This document shows positions 59,051-64,000 of a stretch of 64,000 bases of DNA, piece after piece. The stretch covers positions 1 through 64,000 of the forward strand of contig NZ_JACBYP010000023.1 in NCBI RefSeq assembly GCF_018982965.1. The letters are read 5' to 3'. Source of the DNA: Streptomyces mayonensis (GTDB lineage: Bacteria > Actinomycetota > Actinomycetes > Streptomycetales > Streptomycetaceae). How positions within the stretch are numbered: position 1 is the stretch's first letter; each line of letters starts with the position of its first letter. Position numbers and translations under genes: made by a program. The notes under the pieces were generated by a model. It made no database searches. It worked only from the letters and a program-made list of their open reading frames with translations, and was not told the DNA's origin.

Positions 59051-59875
59051 ATGCGCGGGGTCGTGAGGGGCGGGGGCGGGGAAGAAGGACCCACCGGGGT
59101 CGGCGCTCTACTGCGCGTCTTTAGGGCCGCCGCCAGCACCACGCTCGGCCGCCCGATCCTCCAGAGAGAAGTGGCCGACGCCCTGCATAGAAGCGAGCGA
59201 TGGTACCGGGACCTTGAAAGCGGAACGATCACCCGGACCCTCACCCGTCACGAACTTGACACCATCGGCACGTTGCTCGGACTCGATCGCGTCCAGCGAC
59301 GTGCGCTGTTCCTCGTCAGCAACGGCGGGGGCCTCTCCAGCCCGGAAGCCCAAGAGCCACCACGCATCAGCGACGAACTGCGCCTCCTGCTGGACCAGCA
59401 GCCTTTCCCCGCCTACGTCATCGATGCCACCTGGAACGTCCTGGCCGTCAACACGTCGATGGCCGCCCTGTTCCCGTGGTCGACCGCCCCCGGGGCCAAC
59501 CTCATGCGGTGGCTGCTCCTCAGTGCCGAAGCGCGAGACCAGCACCTGAACTGGGAGGCCGACGCGGAAGTGTGCGTGCGCATGCTCCGCGACGCGGCCG
59601 TAGACCGCCCCCACGACCCAGACCTTCAGCAGCTCATCAGCGACACCAGTCAGAATCCCGCCGTACGCGACCTGTGGACCCGTGGCGCAGCCGACTTCGC
59701 CGACCACTACGACGGCCACCTACTGCAGATGGCGCTCCCGCTCTTCGACGGCCAGGTGACCGAACTGGTCACCCATGTGCTGCAACCCGCCGGTCTTCCT
59801 GGTTGCCGCATGACAATCCTGAGCCAGCGAGCACCCCAGGAGCCAGCAGACCGGCAGGCCGTCCAAGCAATGTGA
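59051..59875 (+). CDS. XRE-family regulator with MmyB-like sensor domain
   Basis: A 274-residue regulator. Residues about 15-75 form an XRE helix-turn-helix (LLRVFRAAASTTLGRPILQR, EVADALHRSERWYRDLESGT, LGLDRVQRRALFLVS). Residues about 100-260 match the MmyB-type ligand-binding domain (LRLLLDQQPFPAYVIDATWN, VLAVNTSMAALFPW, NLMRWLLLSAEARDQHLNWE), which binds fatty acid-like ligands in related proteins. ATG at 59051 follows GAGGAA. These regulators often sit next to a gene for a short-chain dehydrogenase, but none is present here. Confidence 0.8.
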   Translation: MRGVVRGGGGEEGPTGVGALLRVFRAAASTTLGRPILQREVADALHRSERWYRDLESGTITRTLTRHELDTIGTLLGLDRVQRRALFLVSNGGGLSSPEAQEPPRISDELRLLLDQQPFPAYVIDATWNVLAVNTSMAALFPWSTAPGANLMRWLLLSAEARDQHLNWEADAEVCVRMLRDAAVDRPHDPDLQQLISDTSQNPAVRDLWTRGAADFADHYDGHLLQMALPLFDGQVTELVTHVLQPAGLPGCRMTILSQRAPQEPADRQAVQAM

Positions 59876-60274
59876 CCGGCCTCCGCCGGCGCTCGGCTAT
59901 CCGCGGCCCGGTCGGGGGAATTCCTGGCGCGCGGCCCCCGCGCGGCCTCTGTCAACCCGTTGCCAGGACAACCGTGGCGACGGTCTCTCCGAGCGCCGAC
60001 TGGCGTTCCACGGGACGCTGATCTCAGCTATATCGTATTGGCGGGTGCCAACCCCAGCAGCTCCCGCCTGTTGAACTGTCCCAACGCTCATGCGACGCAT
60101 TCAACTCACAAGCCCATAGCCCGACTTCCGCAAAGTTCGGCCAGAGTGACGACAATCACCAAATTGCGTCCCGTGACAGAGGAAGAGGCTCCTGTAATGG
60201 GCCTGCGAGAGCGGCAATACTGCGTGGCAAGCGTCACCCTTCAGGGGAAGGGGAGAAGCCAATAGAATGGGCCA
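59876..60274. other. Intergenic region
   Basis: About 400 bp between the XRE regulator and the DUF6228-like gene. No supported gene; a TATCGTAT stretch at 60031 and GTAATGGGCC at 60195 mark AT-richer points that could include the promoter of the next gene. Confidence 0.35.
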
Positions 60275-60730
60275 ATGATCATTCACGATGCGCGCGGCGG
60301 ACAACTCCTCCGCGTGGGAGACCCGGGGCAAGGGGTCCACCTGCTGTTCTCCACGCCGACGCGGCCATACGGGGACGACCCTGCGCTTGATGTGACCGTA
60401 CGGGCCAAGGGCGCGTGGGTGGACGTCAGCGAGTTGGTCCGGACGCTGGACGGTGACGGACTGGTGGAATTCATTTCGTCACTGGCTGACGTATCGGGCA
60501 GCTGGAGTGAACCTCGTACTTGGCGGTCCAGCGAGGGGCAATTGCAGATATCGGCACAGCGTTCGGATGGGCGCATCGTCGTGACGTGGGGGATCTGGCG
60601 AGGGATGACCGAGTCCGAAAGTGCGTGGTACTTCGAGACTGTCACCTCCCACAGGGGCGAGGGTGAGATGCGGGAATTTTCCACAGCGTTTCAGGCTCTA
60701 TTTGACGGAAAGTCAGAGGCGATTGCCTAG
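60275..60730 (+). CDS. DUF6228-like protein
   Basis: A 151-residue protein (MIIHDARGGQLLRVGDPGQG, YGDDPALDVTVRAKGAWVDV, LVEFISSLADVSGSWSEPRT, WRSSEGQLQISAQRSDGRIV, WYFETVTSHRGEGEMREF) with the strand-rich pattern and W-S-E-G stretch of the DUF6228 family of Streptomyces, unknown function but often encoded near toxin-immunity type genes. ATG at 60275. The GC content is slightly lower than that of its neighbours. Confidence 0.6.
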   Translation: MIIHDARGGQLLRVGDPGQGVHLLFSTPTRPYGDDPALDVTVRAKGAWVDVSELVRTLDGDGLVEFISSLADVSGSWSEPRTWRSSEGQLQISAQRSDGRIVVTWGIWRGMTESESAWYFETVTSHRGEGEMREFSTAFQALFDGKSEAIA

Positions 60731-60960
60731 ATGCCCACCGGTGCCCCCGGGTGTGCTGCCGCTGGAAGTGCGTGCAGCGGCAGACCGCTAGACTGGCCCA
60801 TCAACCTTTGCCCGGCCATCTTGTGTTCTGACGCCTGCCCATCCAGCGGGGGCCTATGGACGGGCGGTCGGTAGTTTGTGGGTCTAACAGCGGCTAACAC
60901 AATGAGGTGGATCAGTCCTGGTTGCCGTGTCCCGGACGGGAGTTGAGCGTTCGGTCCGGT

Positions 60961-61772
60961 GTGGGAACGTCGCCGTGGATCGTGTCGGATGAGCTGTGGG
61001 ACCGTGTGGCGCCGCTGCTGCCGCAGCGTGAGCGCAGGTTCCGGTATCCGGGTCGCAAGCCGTTGCCGGACCGGGCGGTGCTGTGCGGGATCTTGTACGT
61101 GCTGCACACCGGGATCCAGTGGGAGTACCTACCCAAGGACCTCGGCTTCGGGTCGGGCATGACGTGCTGGCGCAGGTTGCGGGACTGGAACGAGGCCGGC
61201 GTCTGGCAGCGGTTGCACGAGATCCTGCTGGCCGAACTGAACGCGGCCGCACGTCTGGACTGGTCCCGCTGTGTGGTCGACTCCTCGCACATCAGGGCGC
61301 TAAAAGGGGGCAACACACGGGTCCATCGCCGGTTGACCGAGGACGAGCCGGTTCCAAGCATCACTTGATCACTGACGGACACGGCACCCCGCTCGCGGTG
61401 CTGCTGACCGGCGGCAACCGCAACGACGTCACCCAGCTCCTGCCCCTGCTCGACGCGATCCCGCCGGTCCGCGGCCGGGTTGGTCATCCTCGCCGGAAGC
61501 CGGACTCGCTGTTCGCCGACCGCGGGTACGACCACGACATCTACCGGGACCAGGTCCGTGCCCGCGGCATCGTGCCCGCGATCGCCCGCCGCGGCACCCT
61601 GCACGGCACCGGACTGGGCACCTACCGCTGGGTCGTGGAGAGGAGTTTTGCCTGGTTGCACGGCTTCCGTCGCCTGCGCATCCGCTGGGAACGGCGAGCC
61701 GACATCCACGAAGCGTTGCTCAAACTCGCCTGCTGCCTCATCACCCATCGGCAGCTCGGGACATTGCGCTGA
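60961..61772 (+). CDS. IS5-family transposase, two frames
   Basis: The first part (SPWIVSDELWDRVAPLLPQR, GILYVLHTGIQWEYLPKDLG, WQRLHEILLAELNAAARLDW, VVDSSHIRALKGG) ends in frame 1 at 61368. The second part (RAGSKHHLITDGHGTPLAVL, LFADRGYDHDIYRDQVRARG, YRWVVERSFAWLHGFRRLRI) is in the -1 frame and ends at 61772. The overlap contains AAAAGGGGG (61302-61310), a likely slippery site for programmed -1 frameshifting, as known in IS427-group elements. The DDE residues are D in VDSSH, D in FADRGYD and E in VVERSF. GTG at 60961 is the probable start. Confidence 0.8.
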
Positions 61773-61829
61773 CGCTGGAACCGCTAGGCACTCCATGGAT
61801 GTCTGTGGCTCATGCCATGATCCGGCCTC

Positions 61830-62360
61830 ATGAGTGACCGATCGCTTGCGCCTGCCTGGCTGGCCTGGTGGACAGACAGAGTTTCCGGGACTCTCACGAC
61901 CATGACAGGCGAGTTCGAGCGTCGGCACGGCTTCCCCCCTGGGACCAACCAGGTCCGGCCGGCCGACCACGACGATCAAGCCGCGGCTCGTACGCTCGCC
62001 CAAATCACCCCTACACCAGCTGACCTGGTCACCTTCTACGAGAGCATCGGCGATGTCATCTGGGAGGACGTCGGCAACGGCCTCTTCCTCGATCCGGCCG
62101 GTGACGTCCTGCTGCAGCTCCAGGAGCACGGCATTGTCGACGTCGGCACGGACCAAAAGGCTCATGGCCTGGTCATGGGCTCGAATGGCGGCGGCCTGAT
62201 CTACGTCGCGGGGCCCGATGGGGCCGTTTACCGGACGCGGACGGCGTCGCTGGAGGAACCAGAGTTCGACAAGGTGGCCGATGACCTCCGAAAGTTTTTG
62301 GAGCTACTGGAGCGCTCCCTGACAAGGTTCAACGCCGACGGTGATCCGGGATGCCTGTAA
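61830..62360 (+). CDS. SMI1/KNR4-like (SUKH) passenger protein
   Basis: A 176-residue protein inside the insertion sequence. The pattern TPADLVTFYESIGDVIWEDV, GNGLFLDPAGDVLLQLQ, VMGSNGGGLIYVAGPDGAVY, VADDLRKFLELLERSLTRFN is that of SMI1/KNR4-like (SUKH) proteins, which commonly serve as immunity proteins against secreted or contact-dependent toxins. No toxin gene is adjacent. ATG at 61830 lies 57 bp after the transposase stop, so both may share a transcript. Confidence 0.75.
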   Translation: MSDRSLAPAWLAWWTDRVSGTLTTMTGEFERRHGFPPGTNQVRPADHDDQAAARTLAQITPTPADLVTFYESIGDVIWEDVGNGLFLDPAGDVLLQLQEHGIVDVGTDQKAHGLVMGSNGGGLIYVAGPDGAVYRTRTASLEEPEFDKVADDLRKFLELLERSLTRFNADGDPGCL

Positions 62361-62595
62361 GCGCAGGCCTCAACGCTCATTTTGTTAGCCGCTGTAAGTC
62401 GGCAGACCCGGACACCGGGGAGACCTACCGACGCATCCTCGTCCCCAATGTTCAGGTAAGCCCACTGCTCGGCTGGGGACCGGACGGCCCCGCGCAGGCC
62501 ACCCCCGTCGGTGCCCATCCGCACGTACGAGTGCGCCCTCTGGCATGTCTCCGAACAGGGGTGGGCACCGGAGGAAGCGTGTGATGTGCGAAGGG

Positions 62596-63204
62596 TCAGC
62601 CGACCAGGTCCTCAGCGAGGGTGTTGACGTCGCCGGCACCGATTAGCATGATCACGTCGGCGTCCGTCGCCTCGTCCCGCAGCAGCCGGGCGAGGTTTGC
62701 TCTGCCCGGGGACATCTGCATCTGCGGTGCCCGGTCAGCGACATCGGCGGCGAGCTGCTCGGCGACGTGCGTCCATACCTCGGGATTTTCCCGGGCTGGG
62801 TAGACGGGCTTGACCCACGCGAGGTCCGCCGACGCGAGCACGTCGAGAAACCCGCCCTGGAACTGCTGTGTCCGGGAGAACAGGTGCGGCTGGAACACCG
62901 CCAGGACCCTTCCACCACGGGCGACCTGGCGGGCGGCGGCCAGGGCCGAATCCACCTCGACAGGGTGGTGGGCGTGACGGTGACCTCCTCCAATTCGGCC
63001 AGATTGCGGCGGAGGTGCTGCTCGCTGAGGGCCCGCAGGAGTGCATCGAGGCCCTGGTCCTCCTGGATCCTCGGATCGGCGGCGGCCTCCAGGGTGTTCG
63101 GGCACCAGCCGCGCCCGACACACCGGCTCCGGGCATTGGGGTTGAGGGTCGCGGCCCGGCCACCGTTGCGGAAGTAGCCTCCAACTGCCTCGTCGGCGCG
63201 GCAT
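62596..63204 (-). pseudogene. Fused remnants: radical-SAM-like piece and MurC C-terminus
   Basis: The end (62596 to about 62960) reads AHHPVEVDSALAAARQVARG, GRVLAVFQPHLFSRTQQFQG, WVKPVYPAREN, VIMLIGAGDVNTLAEDLVG, clearly the C-terminal domain of UDP-N-acetylmuramate-alanine ligase (MurC). The preceding piece is in another frame (GGYFRNGGRAATLNPNARSR, CVGRGWCPNTLEAAADPRIQ, LRALSEQHLRRNLAELEEVT), which looks like part of a radical-SAM protein with a damaged cysteine motif. There is no intact start. The region is a deletion-fused remnant of two genes. Confidence 0.65.
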
Positions 63205-63304
63205 GAAGAACTCCAGCTTGGTGTTGAGCGGTGTGTGCTGCTACCGGGGATGCGACACGTACGTCGTGTCGCGGGAGGGCATCGGAGGCGGCAGTCAGCG
63301 CGGC

Positions 63305-64000
63305 CTACTTGGCTGGGGCGAAGGCGGTGAAGTGCGCAGGCGGGTGGTCGATGGGCAGGTCGGGCCGCCAGGACGTGAGGATCTGGGCGCTGCAGACGAA
63401 CAGGCCGTTGGGGAGCTGGTCGAGGGGGTACCACGCCCAGTCGCCGACGCTCTCGTCCGGCTGCGTCAGTGGCTGCCCTTGCCAGGCGTGGACGAGCGCG
63501 CCGACGGTGACCCGCAGGACCCCCTCGACGTGATCGACAAGCGTGCCCAGCAGTTCCACGTCGCCGGTCCGAGCGACCAGGCCGGTCTCCTCGGCGAGTT
63601 CTCGGACGACCGCCTCCTCGAAGGATTCTCCGGTGGCCTCCACGCTGCCGCCGGGTAGTTCGAGGGTGCCGCGGCGATGTCGGCCCAGCAGGATGCCCTG
63701 CTCGCTGAGCAGGATCGCCCCGACGCCGACTGCCGCGTGGGCGGCCGGGGCTCGGGTGCTGCGGGGTCGGCTGGAGACGCGCGTCGGCCGGTCGGGAAGG
63801 CGCCGGGCGCGGACGAGCTGATGGACTACCTTGGCGTTCTCGTCAGGGTGCGGAAACAGGTCGATGGCTTCGACGCGAAAGCCGTACTCGGTGAGCAGGT
63901 CCTCCCACAGCTGCGGTGCCAGGACCCACATCTGCGTCGGCAACGGCGGGTCGTCGCGCAGCAGGATCATCTCCTCGCGCGGCGCCACTGCCGTGGACGG
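63305..64000 (-). CDS. SAM methyltransferase-NUDIX protein, N-terminus beyond window
   Basis: At least 231 residues. The first visible part ([60 protein letters not shown]) resembles the C-terminal end of a class I methyltransferase. Residues about 85-210 are a NUDIX domain with the catalytic box [24 protein letters not shown]. The frame is open to the window end and no convincing start is present (a GTG at 63988 is possible), so the gene probably continues outside. Fusions of a methyltransferase and a NUDIX hydrolase are known in Streptomyces; substrate unknown. Confidence 0.75.
   Translation of the reverse strand, partial: PSTAVAPREEMILLRDDPPLPTQMWVLAPQLWEDLLTEYGFRVEAIDLFPHPDENAKVVHQLVRARRLPDRPTRVSSRPRSTRAPAAHAAVGVGAILLSEQGILLGRHRRGTLELPGGSVEATGESFEEAVVRELAEETGLVARTGDVELLGTLVDHVEGVLRVTVGALVHAWQGQPLTQPDESVGDWAWYPLDQLPNGLFVCSAQILTSWRPDLPIDHPPAHFTAFAPAK

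Larger units (their letters stand above)
60889..62394. mobile_element. IS5-family (IS427-type) element with passenger gene
   Basis: Terminal inverted repeats CAGCGGCTAACACAATGAG (60889-60907) and, reversed, CAGCGGCTAACAAAATGAG (62394-62376) differ at one position. The flanking trinucleotide TAA occurs at both ends (60886-60888 and 62395-62397) as a target duplication, typical for IS427-group elements (TNA). The element is 1506 bp, longer than the usual 850-950 bp, because a second gene of about 530 bp lies between the transposase and the right end. It is a compound-free transporter-type IS. Confidence 0.9.

Overview
High GC content, overwhelming G/C at third codon positions, and several actinobacterial protein families (DUF317, WhiB, SCO6880-type conjugation proteins, an LAxTG sortase substrate, DUF4913, DUF6233) point to a Streptomyces or close relative. 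The window looks like accessory DNA, either part of a large plasmid or an integrative conjugative element. No rRNA, tRNA or CRISPR array was recognised.

Layout. (1) 1-11134, minus strand: a long operon for DNA maintenance and conjugation, with a ParB-like protein, a VirB4-like ATPase, an SCO6880-family protein, a polytopic TrbL/VirB6-like membrane protein, two further membrane proteins and a secreted NlpC/P60 wall hydrolase. (2) 11135-11650: a divergent control region built around a 120-bp imperfect inverted repeat. (3) 11651-26425, plus strand: a long cargo operon with an orphan DNA methyltransferase, a DUF4913 protein, a RelE-like toxin, several small helical proteins, tandem winged-helix regulators, two MFS transporters, an ATP-grasp ligase, a HAD hydrolase, DUF317 proteins and an LAxTG surface protein, closed by a strong terminator. 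Many of these genes start with TTG or GTG. (4) 26520-29760: small single genes (a biotinyl-domain relative, thioredoxin, a 67-aa protein, DUF6233) separated by copies of a 45-bp repeat, some in head-to-head pairs. (5) 30633-45469: an ATP-dependent DNA ligase gene cut in two by a 14-kb arsenic-resistance element carrying its own recombinase trio. (6) 45632-50654: a broken acetyltransferase, a second DUF317 group, a lipoprotein and a broken NAD-dependent epimerase. (7) 50673-57716, minus strand: a mobilisation/replication-type operon with a helix-turn-helix protein containing iteron-like repeats, a zinc-binding protein, a WhiB-HTH fusion, a membrane protein, a MobC-like protein and a MOBP-type relaxase. 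(8) 57717-64000: an XRE/MmyB regulator, a DUF6228-like gene, an IS5-family (IS427-type) insertion sequence carrying a SMI1/KNR4-like passenger gene, a fused remnant of MurC, and the end of a methyltransferase-NUDIX protein.

How the parts may work together. Relaxase plus MobC (region 7) would nick and pilot DNA, the VirB4/SCO6880/TrbL proteins and the wall hydrolase (region 1) would form the transfer channel, and the ParB-like and HTH proteins would maintain the replicon. Two palindromic repeat systems tie distant parts of the window together: a 17-bp palindrome in three copies at 24-bp spacing occurs inside the parB-like gene and again at 46.4 kb, and a TGCCGGTTTCCGG motif occurs inside the HTH gene and at the centre of the inverted repeat in front of the transfer operon.

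At least seven genes carry single-base frameshifts, some in runs of five G or C, so either the cargo is decaying or the assembly has indel errors.
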